Assembly: GCA_036564245.1 (NCBI GenBank)
Contig: DATCKU010000035.1
Location: 1 to 64,000, forward strand
Direction of reading: 5' to 3'
Origin: Thermasporomyces sp036564245
GTDB taxonomy: Bacteria > Actinomycetota > Actinomycetes > Propionibacteriales > Actinopolymorphaceae
Length of the DNA: 64,000 nt
The notes under the pieces are model-generated. The model did not search any database. It worked only from the letters and a program-made list of their open reading frames with translations, and was not told the origin of the DNA. This document shows positions 51,471 to 60,318 of this stretch, piece by piece (positions within the stretch are counted from its first letter, which is position 1; the number at the start of each line of letters is the position of its first letter). A program made the translations under genes and the position numbers.

Positions 51471-51968
51471 TCACGGACCCGGTGGTTCGGCGAGCCGCTT
51501 GCGGGCAAGCTCGACCGTCGCCCGGCACACGGCGATCGGGTCGAGCGGGTAGGGAACGGCAGCGTCGGCCCGCGACCACGTGGCAAGCCAGGCGTCCTGC
51601 GGGCGACCGGTCAGCAGAAGGATCGGGGGGCACCGGAAGATCTCGTCCTTCATCTGACGGGCCAGACCCATCCCACCGCTCGGGGTCGCCTCCCCGTCGA
51701 GGATCACGACGTCGATGCCGCCGGCGTCGAGCTGCGCCAGTACTGCGTGATGCGTCGCGCACTCGACGAACTCGATCGGCGGCAGGTCCCGCTCCGGTCG
51801 CCGTCCGACGGCGCGGATCACCTTGGCCCGAGTGTTGCGGTCGTCGGAGTACACCAGCACGCGAAGCGAGCGGCGACTCGCCGTCGCCGGCTCGCCATGC
51901 TGGCCGGCAAGTTCGATGTGCGAGTCGGCCCGAGATGCCGCACCGGACGTCGTGACTTCAACGCTCAT
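51471..51968 (-). CDS. Degenerate receiver-domain protein (atypical response regulator)
   Basis: A 165-residue protein with one CheY-like receiver domain and a short N-terminal extension. The first strand has the acidic pair (LRVLVYSDDRNTR), the phospho-acceptor position is Asp in VVILDGEATPSGG and Thr is present (LLLTGR). The conserved Lys of receivers is missing: the loop reads AAVPYPLDPI where YxxKP is expected. Phosphorylation-driven switching may therefore be lost. There is no output domain. Start: ATG at 51968, 5 nt after GAGGGA. It lies between trpD and ctaE, an arrangement shared with other actinomycetes. Confidence 0.82.
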   Translation of the reverse strand: MSVEVTTSGAASRADSHIELAGQHGEPATASRRSLRVLVYSDDRNTRAKVIRAVGRRPERDLPPIEFVECATHHAVLAQLDAGGIDVVILDGEATPSGGMGLARQMKDEIFRCPPILLLTGRPQDAWLATWSRADAAVPYPLDPIAVCRATVELARKRLAEPPGP

Positions 51969-52218
51969 CGGAGTCCCTCGCAGGTGATGATCCGGCAACC
52001 GTTCCGTGACGTTCGCCACGTACGCGGTCGGACGGAAGTGGACGTGCGCGTCCGGGACGGCCCCGGACCTGCTGCACCATGCTGCCGCGATGCTACCGGT
52101 TTCAGCGCGGAATTCTGTCTGCACCCCTGTGGTCCGGCACTGGTCCCTTGCAGAACGAGACCCACACGGCCGGCAACCGTGAGGGGTGCCAGCGGCAAGC
52201 CATGCCGAGGTCGACATA

Positions 52219-52866
52219 ATGGCCGACGTGGCGACTGCAACCGTAGAGCCGACGTCGCGGCTTCATGGCATCCCCAACCGTCCGTCGATGGTCAGTGTGG
52301 GGACGATCGTCTGGCTCGCCAGCGAGCTCATGTTCTTCGCCGCGCTGTTCGCGGCATACTTCACGGTTCGGGCGGTTTCGCCGGAACTTTGGGCCCAGGA
52401 GACCGCGAAGCTCAATGTGCCCTTCGCGTTCGTCAACACGACCGTCCTCGTGCTGTCCTCGGTGACCTGTCAGATGGGCGTGTTCGCCGCCGAGCGTGGC
52501 CAGGTCGGGCGGAGGGGTAGCGCCCTGAACCCGGCGAACTGGGGCCTGCGAGAGTGGTTCGTCCTCACGTACCTGATGGGCGCCTTCTTCATCGCCGGGC
52601 AGGTGTACGAGTACGCCGAGCTGTTCCGCGAAGGGGTGAGCCTGCCCGCTACTTCGTACGGCTCTGTGTTCTACCTCACGACCGGATTCCACGGCCTGCA
52701 CGTCACAGGCGGGCTGTTCGCGTTCCTCCTCGTGCTCGGTCGGACATTCGTGGCGCGGCGCTTCACCCATGAGCAGGCCGTCACCGCCGTCGTGGTGTCG
52801 TACTACTGGCACTTCGTCGACGTCGTGTGGATCGGACTTTTCGCAACCATCTATCTCATCCAATAG
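52219..52866 (+). CDS. ctaE: Cytochrome c oxidase subunit III
   Basis: A 215-residue membrane protein with about five helices, the short actinobacterial form of subunit III. Conserved pieces are WLASELMFFAALFAAYFTVR, FVNTTVLVLSSVTCQMGVFA, LTYLMGAFFIAGQVYEYAEL, TTGFHGLHVTGGLFAF and YYWHFVDVVWIGLFATIYL. It is part of aa3 oxidase; in actinobacteria this forms a supercomplex with the bc1 complex encoded just downstream. Start: ATG at 52219 with GAGG 8 nt upstream. QcrC follows 13 nt later, so the four genes form one operon. Confidence 0.96.
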   Translation: MADVATATVEPTSRLHGIPNRPSMVSVGTIVWLASELMFFAALFAAYFTVRAVSPELWAQETAKLNVPFAFVNTTVLVLSSVTCQMGVFAAERGQVGRRGSALNPANWGLREWFVLTYLMGAFFIAGQVYEYAELFREGVSLPATSYGSVFYLTTGFHGLHVTGGLFAFLLVLGRTFVARRFTHEQAVTAVVVSYYWHFVDVVWIGLFATIYLIQ

Positions 52867-52879
52867 GGAGCAGGCCGAC

Positions 52880-53719
52880 GTGAGGTTCCTGTCTGTGCGA
52901 AGGCGTCACCGCAACGCCTACGTCGTCGTGCTGCTGTTCGCCCTCGTGGCGTTCGGCGGGGTGTACGCGCTGCTCACACCGTCGTCCGACGCCTCGACCC
53001 AGTCCGCGCAGTCGACGCAGGTCGAGGAGGGTCGCAAGCTCTTCGCCGTGAGCTGTTCGTCCTGCCACGGCCTGAACGGGCAGGGCACCGACCAGGCGCC
53101 GAGCTTGATCGGTGTGGGTGCGGCCGCCGTCGACTTCCAGGTCGGCACCGGCCGGATGCCGGCGCAGCAGCCCGGTCCCCAGATGCCGGCCAAGAAGCCG
53201 GTCTTCAACGAGCGGGAGATCGCGGCCCTCGCGGCGTACGTCGCCTCGCTGGGTCCGGGGCCGGCGATTCCGGGCCGGGAGGAGTACGACCCCGCGGGGT
53301 TGAGCGACGCCGAGATCGCTGAGGGCGGCGAGCTGTTCCGCACCAACTGCGCCTCCTGTCACAACGTGAGCGGCAAGGGTGGGGCGCTGACGTGGGGCAA
53401 GTTCGCGCCGAACCTGCAGCAGACCAGCGAGAGGCACATCTACGAGGCCATGCTCACCGGTCCGGCTCAGATGCCGGTGTTCTCCGACCAGGTGATCACG
53501 CCTGACGACAAGCGCAAGATCATCGGTTACGTGGAAAGGATCAAGGCCGAGCCGAGTCGGGGTGGCTTCGGGCTCGGCGGGCTCGGCCCGGTGCCCGAGG
53601 GTCTGGCGGCCTGGGTGATCGGAATCGGCACCCTCGTCGTCATCGCCGTCTGGATCGCGGCCAAGGGTACGAAGGCCGGCGCGAAGCCGGGTGCGAAGGG
53701 TGGCACGGAGGCGAGATGA
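52880..53719 (+). CDS. qcrC: Di-haem cytochrome c subunit of the bc1 complex
   Basis: A 279-residue membrane cytochrome. One N-terminal helix (AYVVVLLFALVAFGGVYALL), two haem c domains, and a C-terminal helix (GLAAWVIGIGTLVVIAVWIAA). The haem motifs are Cys59-x2-Cys62-His63 (CSSCH) and Cys157-x2-Cys160-His161 (CASCH). The di-haem form replaces the soluble cytochrome c, passing electrons directly to oxidase in the actinobacterial III-IV supercomplex. Start: GTG at 52880 after GGGAG. The qcrA start overlaps its stop (ATGA). Confidence 0.96.
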   Translation: MRFLSVRRRHRNAYVVVLLFALVAFGGVYALLTPSSDASTQSAQSTQVEEGRKLFAVSCSSCHGLNGQGTDQAPSLIGVGAAAVDFQVGTGRMPAQQPGPQMPAKKPVFNEREIAALAAYVASLGPGPAIPGREEYDPAGLSDAEIAEGGELFRTNCASCHNVSGKGGALTWGKFAPNLQQTSERHIYEAMLTGPAQMPVFSDQVITPDDKRKIIGYVERIKAEPSRGGFGLGGLGPVPEGLAAWVIGIGTLVVIAVWIAAKGTKAGAKPGAKGGTEAR

Positions 53720-54777
53720 GTAGCGACCTGGAGTCCCACGACGAGGCCCACGGCACCCCGAGCCACGGTGGTGCGAGCACCGAGGTCGCCCAGACCGCCG
53801 AGGCAGGGGACCCGATCCCCGACCCCGGTATCCCACCGCACCAGCCACGCATCACCGACGTCGACGAAGCCGCCGCCAAGCGCGCGGAGCGACAGGTGGC
53901 TGCGATGTTCGGCCTCGCCGCGTTGCTGCTGGTCGGTTTCGTCGTGGCGTACCTCTTCGTGCCCAAGGACGCCGCATTCCTCGGCTTCGGCGCATCCAAC
54001 CTGGCGCTTGGCGGGACGTTCGGACTGGCGTTGCTGTTGATCGGGGTCGGCGCCATCCAGTGGTCCCGTCGTCTTATGGACGACCACGAGATCGTGGAGG
54101 AGCGGCATCCCGTGCGCTCGTCCGACGCCGACCGCGCCGAGGCCGTCGCCACACTGCGGCAGGGAGCCGCGGAGAGCGGCATCGGGAGGCGGTCACTGAT
54201 CCGGCGCACGCTGATCGGGGCGCTGGCCCTCCTCGGTATCCCGCCGATCATCCTGCTCGGCGACCTCGGTCCTCTCCCCGGGCGGAAGTCGGAGTCGACG
54301 ATCTGGCGGCGCGGGGTCCGCATCGTCAACGACGTGACCTTCAAACCGCTGCGGCCTGAGGACCTCGAGCTCGGGCAGCTGGTGAACGCCGTGCCGGAGA
54401 ACCTGCTGGACCTCCCCGAGGGTGCGGAGCGCAACAACGCCCGTGCAAAGGCTGCGGTGATCGTCGTCCGCATGGAGGAGGACGACATCCGCGCGCTGCC
54501 GGACCGGCGTGACTGGGGCGTCAACGGCATCCTCTGCTACTCCAAGGTCTGCACGCACGTGGGCTGTCCCGTGAGCTTGTACGAGCAGGTCTCCAAGAAC
54601 GTCTTCTGCCCGTGCCACCAGTCCACGTTCAACCTCGCGGATAATGGTCGAGTGGTCTTCGGTCCGGCGGCGCGGTCGCTTCCACAGCTACCGATCATGG
54701 TCGACTCGGAGGGCTACTTGGTAGCTCGGAGCGACTTCACCGAACCCGTAGGCCCGAGCTACTGGGAGCGCGGATAA
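53716..54777 (+). CDS. qcrA: Rieske iron-sulphur subunit of the bc1 complex
   Basis: A 353-residue protein with three transmembrane helices (actinobacterial type) and a C-terminal Rieske domain. The [2Fe-2S] ligands are Cys279-His281 (CTHVGC, with disulphide Cys284) and Cys298-His301 (CPCHQSTF, disulphide Cys300). It moves electrons from quinol to haem c. The N-terminal 40 residues are acidic and cytoplasmic. The start ATG overlaps the qcrC stop by 4 nt, and its stop TAA overlaps the qcrB ATG by one base, so all are translationally coupled. Confidence 0.96.
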   Translation: MSSDLESHDEAHGTPSHGGASTEVAQTAEAGDPIPDPGIPPHQPRITDVDEAAAKRAERQVAAMFGLAALLLVGFVVAYLFVPKDAAFLGFGASNLALGGTFGLALLLIGVGAIQWSRRLMDDHEIVEERHPVRSSDADRAEAVATLRQGAAESGIGRRSLIRRTLIGALALLGIPPIILLGDLGPLPGRKSESTIWRRGVRIVNDVTFKPLRPEDLELGQLVNAVPENLLDLPEGAERNNARAKAAVIVVRMEEDDIRALPDRRDWGVNGILCYSKVCTHVGCPVSLYEQVSKNVFCPCHQSTFNLADNGRVVFGPAARSLPQLPIMVDSEGYLVARSDFTEPVGPSYWERG

Positions 54778-56519
54778 TGAGCAGCGAGACGCAATCGAGC
54801 GGCAGGCCGAACGGCGCTGTGTCGGCAGGCATGCCGACGGCCAGCGCGCCCAAGGCCGTGACCATGCCACTGGAGTTCCTCGACGAGCGGATCGGTCTCG
54901 CCAAGCTGGCCAAGAAGGCCCTTCGCAAGGTCTTCCCCGATCACTGGTCGTTCCTCCTGGGGGAGATCGCGCTTTACAGCTTCATCGTGCTGTTGCTGTC
55001 GGGGACGTTCCTCACGCTGTGGTTCAAGCCGAGCATGCAGGAGGTCGTCTACAACGGCTCCTACGGACCGTTGCAGGGCGTCCACATGTCCGAGGCCTTC
55101 GCCTCCACCCTGCACATCTCGTTCGACGTCCGGGGCGGCCTGCTGATGCGGCAGATCCACCACTGGGCGGCGATGCTGTTCATCGGCGCCATGACCGCGC
55201 ACCTGTTGCGCGTCTTCTTCACCGGCGCCTTCCGCAAGCCCCGTGAGATCAACTGGCTGATCGGGGTCGTCCTGCTGCAGCTCGGTCTGGTCGAAGGCTT
55301 CACCGGCTACTCGCTGCCCGACGACCTGCTGTCCGGTACGGGTCTGCGCTTCGTGGAAGGTCTGATCCGGGCCATCCCCGTGGTCGGAACCTACGTGTCG
55401 TTCTTCGTCTTCGGCGGTGAGTTCCCGTCCGACACGATCATCCCGCGGTTGTACGGACTTCACATCCTGCTGATCCCCGGGCTGATCCTCGCGTTGATCG
55501 CGGCCCACATCGCGTTGGTGGTGTACCACAAGCACACGCAGTACCCCGGTCCCGGGCGTACGAACTCCAACGTCGTGGGCTACCCGCTCATGCCGGTCTA
55601 CATGGCCAAGGCCGGTGGGTTCTTCTTCATCGTGTTCGGCATCACCACCCTGATGGGTGCGCTGTTCCAGCTCAACGCGGTCTGGCTGTACGGGCCGTAC
55701 AACCCCTCCCAGGTGGGTGCCGGCACGCAGCCCGACTGGTACATGGGCTGGGTCGAGGGTGGTCTCCGCATCATGCCCAACTGGGAGACCCACATCGCCG
55801 GCTTCACGATCAGCTGGAACATCTTCGTCCCGGGTTTCGGCCTGCTCGGTCTGCTGGCAGTCGTGCTCGCGCTCTACCCGTTCATCGAGCGCTGGATCAC
55901 CGGTGACACGCGTGAGCACCACATCCTGGACCGTCCACGCAACCAGCCGACCCGGACGGCGTTCGGCGTCGCCGGCATGACGTTCTACGGACTGCTCTGG
56001 ATCGGCGGCGGGAACGACATCATCGCCACCACGTTCCACGTGTCGATCAACACGATCACGTGGTTCCTCCGGTTCGCCGTCTTCATCGGTCCCGTCATCG
56101 CGTTCATGGTCACGAAGCGGATCTGCATCGGTCTGCAGCGGCGGGATCGCGAGACCCTGCTGCACGGGTACGAGTCCGGCACGATCATGCGCCTTCCCAA
56201 CGGTGCGTTCGTCGAGGTCCACGCGCCGATCTCCCCCGAGAAGGCGTACCTGCTCGCTTCCCACGAGCGGCAGCGCCCGATCGAGGTCGGCGATGCGGTC
56301 GACGCCAACGGCGTGCCGGCTCCCAACCGGCGACTGCTGCGGCTGCGCGCCTGGGCCTCGAAGTTCTACTTCGGTGACGTGGTGCAGAAGCCGACCCGTG
56401 CAGAGCTCGAGGAAGCGCACTCGGACAACGGTCACGGGCCGAGCGAGGTCGAGCCGATCTCCGGCGGTGAATCTCAGGCGACCGCTGCTGGTGACCGCCA
56501 CCTGTCACACCATCGCTGA
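54777..56519 (+). CDS. qcrB: Cytochrome b subunit of the bc1 complex
   Basis: A 580-residue membrane subunit with eight or more helices and b-type haems. Typical segments are SGTFLTLWFKPSM, ISFDVRGGLLMRQIHHWAAML (haem His), FFTGAFRKPREINW, GYSLPDDLLSGTGLRF and the Q-site region PTGEW-like sequence QPDWYMGWVEGGLRIMP. Long C-terminal tail (about 90 residues) is cytoplasmic and charged, as in other actinobacteria. QcrB is the target of telacebec-type inhibitors in mycobacteria. Last gene of ctaE-qcrCAB. Confidence 0.96.
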   Translation: MSSETQSSGRPNGAVSAGMPTASAPKAVTMPLEFLDERIGLAKLAKKALRKVFPDHWSFLLGEIALYSFIVLLLSGTFLTLWFKPSMQEVVYNGSYGPLQGVHMSEAFASTLHISFDVRGGLLMRQIHHWAAMLFIGAMTAHLLRVFFTGAFRKPREINWLIGVVLLQLGLVEGFTGYSLPDDLLSGTGLRFVEGLIRAIPVVGTYVSFFVFGGEFPSDTIIPRLYGLHILLIPGLILALIAAHIALVVYHKHTQYPGPGRTNSNVVGYPLMPVYMAKAGGFFFIVFGITTLMGALFQLNAVWLYGPYNPSQVGAGTQPDWYMGWVEGGLRIMPNWETHIAGFTISWNIFVPGFGLLGLLAVVLALYPFIERWITGDTREHHILDRPRNQPTRTAFGVAGMTFYGLLWIGGGNDIIATTFHVSINTITWFLRFAVFIGPVIAFMVTKRICIGLQRRDRETLLHGYESGTIMRLPNGAFVEVHAPISPEKAYLLASHERQRPIEVGDAVDANGVPAPNRRLLRLRAWASKFYFGDVVQKPTRAELEEAHSDNGHGPSEVEPISGGESQATAAGDRHLSHHR

Positions 56520-56858
56520 CCAGCCTGGTGTCAGCGGGTCCCCGGCAGGGCCTGTGGCGCCGCTCCAAGTGACCCTGCGACGCCTCCCTTGCTGGCCCTC
56601 TCCCCTGGGGTGGGCCGACGGACGCAAGAGGCGCGCCGACCTCGGGGCAGGCGAGCACCACGGCGGACGGACTGTGAGCTGGCCTCGGGAACGCGGTACA
56701 GCCCGTACCTCGACGGAACACTTCGCGGCGTGAGTCGTGGCGCTGCGGGCCATCGGTGGACGTCACCGCATGGCCCGCAGTTCGCGTCTCGACCTTGACG
56801 ATCTCTTGGCTGCGTGTCGTAGTAGATTAGTCACGCAGAGGCACGCCCGGAGGTCGCG
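56520..56858. other. Intergenic region before the methyltransferase-nucleotidyltransferase operon
   Basis: About 340 nt with no convincing gene. An A+T-richer patch (TAGTAGATTAG at 56820-56830) stands out against the GC-rich background; TTGACG at 56795-56800 may be its -35 element, with TAGTAG as -10 after a 19-nt spacer. This could be the operon promoter. No clear qcrB terminator was found. Confidence 0.4.
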
Positions 56859-57572
56859 ATGGTCGATGTTTCCTCTGCCGCCCGCGAAGCGTTCGCCGAC
56901 GAGACCGCCTATCGCCAGCAGCGCGAGATCTACCAGAACACCACGGGACCGCAAGCTCCGGACGTCCTCCTCGACCTGGTGACGGCAGAGGCTCCGGGTC
57001 GCCTCCTCGACCTCGGCTCAGGTGAAGGCGAGCTCTCTGCGACGCTGCACCAACGCGGCTGGGACACCTTCCCCATCGACTTCTCTCCGCGGATGGCCGT
57101 GATCGCACGGGAGAAGTCGCTTCCTGCCACCGTGCAAGATGTCCGCGCACTTGGAGTTCGCGAGCAATGCGCCGACTACGCCGTCGCCGCGTGGGTGTTG
57201 CATTACCTCGATGGCGACGGCATCGACCGAGCGCTTGCTGAGATCCACCGTGCCTTGCGACCGGGCGGTGTCTTCTTCGCCGCCACCCACAGCACGACGC
57301 ACCTGAAGCAGCTGTGGGACAGGCTGCCCGGGGTGACCTATCAGCTGACCTTCTCCGCCGAGAACGGTGGTGAGATCCTCAGCCGCATGTTCGCGCGGGT
57401 CGAGCGGATCATGGTGCAAGGCGACGTGACAGTGCCTGACTACGAGTGGGCGCGGCGCTTCCTCGCCAACCAGCTGCGACCGCCGTCAGCCGCACGACGC
57501 CTGCGCCGGTTCTCGGGGTCACTGCATGCCACACGATGCTCCGCGGTCTTCCGGGCGGTCCGCGCAGGGTGA
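56859..57572 (+). CDS. Class I SAM-dependent methyltransferase (operon with a nucleotidyltransferase)
   Basis: A 237-residue methyltransferase. Motif I is GRLLDLGSGEGELSATLHQ, motif II WDTFPIDFSPRMAVI, motif IV YAVAAWVLHYLDGDGIDRAL and motif V RALRPGGVFFAATH. The C-terminal 40 residues are Arg-rich (RPPSAARRLRRFSGSL). Start: ATG at 56859, 6 nt after CGGAGG. It is the first of two genes; the nucleotidyltransferase follows 10 nt later. Neither is part of the conserved qcr region. The substrate is unknown: small-molecule, tRNA or antibiotic modification are all possible. Confidence 0.85.
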   Translation: MVDVSSAAREAFADETAYRQQREIYQNTTGPQAPDVLLDLVTAEAPGRLLDLGSGEGELSATLHQRGWDTFPIDFSPRMAVIAREKSLPATVQDVRALGVREQCADYAVAAWVLHYLDGDGIDRALAEIHRALRPGGVFFAATHSTTHLKQLWDRLPGVTYQLTFSAENGGEILSRMFARVERIMVQGDVTVPDYEWARRFLANQLRPPSAARRLRRFSGSLHATRCSAVFRAVRAG

Positions 57573-57582
57573 GGACGTCGCC

Positions 57583-58626
57583 ATGCCAAGCCTGCTGGCG
57601 TCGACCGGAAGCCAGCACGCCGACAAGGTCGTTCAAGGCGTGGTAGGGATCTTCGACGAGTGCTTTCCCAACCGGGTCAGCGGTTGTTACCTGCGAGGAA
57701 GCTACGCAAGCGACACCCAGAACCCGGGCAGCGACCTCGATCTCGTGATCGTGTTCAAAGACGATCTCGACGATGCACTGGAGCGCAAGGCGAAGGCACT
57801 CGCGGCCCATGCCGCCCTGCTCACACCCGTCATGCTCGAGGTCGTCGTGGTGAGTGAGAACCAGCTGCAGGAGCAGGACTCCCTCACCCTTGCGCTGGGC
57901 GTCAAGCTCGGGAGCCGTCTCGTATACGGACGCGACATTCGTCCGAAGCTCCCCGGGATCGATATCGACCGGTACACCCGCTCGGTCGTGCACATGCCCT
58001 ACTACAGCTACCGGTACGCCTACGTCACGGGTCCGGACGAGACACTTCGGTACCCCTTACGCTTTCGCAGCCCGCACACCGACTACCGCGGATTCGACCG
58101 GTGGACGCTTCCCGGCCCGGATGGATCCGACGTACCGAGCACGCGGCTGCTCGTTGCGACCACGGCGTGGACGGCGACGGCGTTGGTCGCGTTGCGGACC
58201 GGTCGGTACGTCCGCGACAAGACCGAGTGCGCCACGCTCTACGAGACGTACGTTGCGGACGAGTGGACGCCCGTCGTCGTCGACGTCCTCCGCGTGTGCC
58301 GCGGGGCGTGGCACTACCAGATCCCGCCGACCGATGCGGATCGTCGACAGCTTCGCACGCTCTGCACCGACGCACGCGAGTTCCACAACCACTACCTCGA
58401 CGCCTACTACCGGCCTTACCAGCTGGCCGAGTTGAGGTCAGGCGAGCCCGAACGACTCCTGCTCGCGGTTCGCCGCCTCGGCGAGATCGTCCTGCCAGAA
58501 CCTGCCGTCACAAACGCGTTGCAGTCTCTCCAGAACCGATCCGAGCACGAGCTCCAGCGTGCTCTGCACACCACGTTGAGCAGGTACGCGGCTGGCGATG
58601 CGCGACGTCCCATCGCCACGCAGTGA
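57583..58626 (+). CDS. Nucleotidyltransferase-fold protein
   Basis: A 347-residue protein with an N-terminal pol-beta-type nucleotidyltransferase domain. The signature is GCYLRGSYASDTQNPGSDLDLVIVF: Gly39-Ser40, then Asp51 and Asp53; Glu86 in MLEVVVV may be the third acid. The remaining ~230 residues are a helical region unlike kanamycin NTase that I do not recognise (DKTECATLYETYVADEW, REFHNHYLDAYYRPY). It would transfer AMP or another NMP to a small molecule, protein or RNA. It follows the methyltransferase by 10 nt and converges on the ABC exporter operon, 6 nt between stops. Start: ATG at 57583. Confidence 0.85.
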   Translation: MPSLLASTGSQHADKVVQGVVGIFDECFPNRVSGCYLRGSYASDTQNPGSDLDLVIVFKDDLDDALERKAKALAAHAALLTPVMLEVVVVSENQLQEQDSLTLALGVKLGSRLVYGRDIRPKLPGIDIDRYTRSVVHMPYYSYRYAYVTGPDETLRYPLRFRSPHTDYRGFDRWTLPGPDGSDVPSTRLLVATTAWTATALVALRTGRYVRDKTECATLYETYVADEWTPVVVDVLRVCRGAWHYQIPPTDADRRQLRTLCTDAREFHNHYLDAYYRPYQLAELRSGEPERLLLAVRRLGEIVLPEPAVTNALQSLQNRSEHELQRALHTTLSRYAAGDARRPIATQ

Positions 58627-58632
58627 TCTCCC

Positions 58633-59478
58633 TCAGCTACTGGCGCTGGAGTAGAGCCTCAGGACATAGGTCCAGTAGCGGCGCAACAACCACACCGCCA
58701 CCAGACAGAGGACGGGCCCCGCCACGACTGGGGTCCAGCCGATGCCGTCGGCCAGCGCCTGGACCGGGAAGGTCGTGGCGAACGCCACCGGAACTGCGCA
58801 TGTCAAGAGCACCCTGACGAGCGCAGGGAAGAACGTGATGGGATACCGGCCGGCCTCGAGCACACTCTGGAACATCATGATGAGCGGGTAGACGCGTTGC
58901 ATCCAGAAGATCAGATACATCGCGGCCGACCAGGCACAGGTCACCAGCACCACACCGCACAACAGGAGGACGGCCGCCTGCACGATGTCGACGATGCTCG
59001 GTCGAGCGTTCGACAACGCAATTCCGGCGACGAGGAGCGCGGATCCGATGACGACATGGACGAGCTCGGCGAGGTTGATCCACCGGAAGGTCACGAAGAA
59101 CTGGCTGGCTACCGGACGTAAGAGCACCCCGTCGAGCTCTCCACGCACGATGTACCGACCCAGGTACATCATGTTGGGACGCACGAAGGTCGTGAGGATT
59201 CCGCTGACCATCTGGTAGGCACCTGACATTGCGACGACTTCGGCACGGGACCAGCCGTTGATCTCGGATGCGAACTGGAACATGACGAAGACCGGCAGCA
59301 GTCCCAGCCCGATCTGCACCAACGCGACCATCGTGGCCGTGATCAGGTTCATCCGGTAGTGAGTCTCACGCACGGCGGCCTGCACGACGAAACGGCGAAA
59401 CAGTCCCAGATGCTTCAGCACCTGCATCATGCGGGAACCGCCGACGTGGTTGCGCTCGGGTACGTTGGCCGTCCACAT
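58633..59478 (-). CDS. ABC-2 family exporter permease (second subunit)
   Basis: A 281-residue membrane protein of the COG3694 ABC-2 permease type with six helices. A conserved N-terminal segment (FRRFVVQAAVRETHYRMNLITATMVALVQ) precedes GELDGVLLRPVASQFFV and YPITFFPALVRVLLTCAVPVAFATTFPVQAL. Start: ATG at 59478, 2 nt after the stop of the first permease gene, so translation is coupled; ATG at 59430 is another option. It is last of ATPase-permease-permease. Exported substrate unknown; the same three-gene arrangement is frequent in actinomycetes. Confidence 0.88.
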   Translation of the reverse strand: MWTANVPERNHVGGSRMMQVLKHLGLFRRFVVQAAVRETHYRMNLITATMVALVQIGLGLLPVFVMFQFASEINGWSRAEVVAMSGAYQMVSGILTTFVRPNMMYLGRYIVRGELDGVLLRPVASQFFVTFRWINLAELVHVVIGSALLVAGIALSNARPSIVDIVQAAVLLLCGVVLVTCAWSAAMYLIFWMQRVYPLIMMFQSVLEAGRYPITFFPALVRVLLTCAVPVAFATTFPVQALADGIGWTPVVAGPVLCLVAVWLLRRYWTYVLRLYSSASS

Positions 59479-59480
59479 GG

Positions 59481-60290
59481 TCAGCCCCCCACTGCCGTGT
59501 ACGACCGAACGCCGGCCCGCCACGTCAACCAGGCGAGACCACAGAACAGCACGACGTAGCCCGCTTGGAGAGCAAGACCGCCGAGCAGCTCGCCCCGCGA
59601 GAAGGTGTTGGTCAAGACCTCGATCGGGAACGACACCATGAACCGGAACGGCTGGACGTCGACGAAGGTCTGCGACCACGCGGGCATGAGCGCGAGGGGG
59701 ACGACCTGACCCGACAGGATCGTGGACAACGTGAACTTCGCTTGGCTCAAGGCACTCACGTCGTCGAACCAGAACGCCAAGGCACCGGCAGCGAGGTCGA
59801 GCGCGAACACCAGGATGGCCGCAAACGCCGTGCTCACGAGGAAAGCCAGCCAGATCAACGGACTGGACGGGAGGGCGACCGAGTCCCGGTAGATCCACCA
59901 CAGGATTCCGACGACCGGCAGCACGATGGTGAGCTTGAGAATCTTCTCCGCGAGATTGTTCGCGACGTACCTCAGCCATGCCGCAGACGGGCGCACGAGC
60001 CAGGACGACAGCACACCGAGGCGTATGTCGCCTGCCAACTCCCCCATCATCCACGACGACGTGAGCATCGTGACGAGCCCGAGCACGACGAAGTAGGTTC
60101 CGAGATAGTGCTCGTCCACTGGCAGGCGCGCGCCACCGCGCAGTGCAGCGTGCCAGATCATCAAGGAGATCAGCGGAATCGTCAGGTTCGCCAGAGTGAA
60201 GAGGACGAGCTCGGCACGGTAGATGAGCGACACACCGATGTTGATGGCGATCAGCCGCGCCAGCACCCGGAGAGGTCGTACCACCGTCAT
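59481..60290 (-). CDS. ABC-2 family exporter permease (first subunit)
   Basis: A 269-residue permease of the COG4587 ABC-2 type with six predicted helices. The N-terminal IAINIGVSLIYRAELVLFTLANLTIPLISLMIWHAAL and the GDIRLGVLSSWLVRPSAAWL region are typical, and FWFDDVSALSQAKFTLSTILSGQVVPLALMPAW lies near the middle. Forms a heterodimer with the next protein. Start: ATG at 60290 after GGGCAGCGG; the upstream extension overlaps the ATPase gene. Confidence 0.88.
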   Translation of the reverse strand: MTVVRPLRVLARLIAINIGVSLIYRAELVLFTLANLTIPLISLMIWHAALRGGARLPVDEHYLGTYFVVLGLVTMLTSSWMMGELAGDIRLGVLSSWLVRPSAAWLRYVANNLAEKILKLTIVLPVVGILWWIYRDSVALPSSPLIWLAFLVSTAFAAILVFALDLAAGALAFWFDDVSALSQAKFTLSTILSGQVVPLALMPAWSQTFVDVQPFRFMVSFPIEVLTNTFSRGELLGGLALQAGYVVLFCGLAWLTWRAGVRSYTAVGG

Positions 60291-60318
60291 CCGCTGCCCA
60301 CGAAGCTCGCGATCTTCG

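Noticed and set aside
54759..56501. 580-codon minus-strand frame antisense to qcrB
   Set aside because: Exact mirror of qcrB, Asp/Arg/Gly/His-rich, no ribosome-binding site or motif. QcrB on the plus strand is unmistakable.
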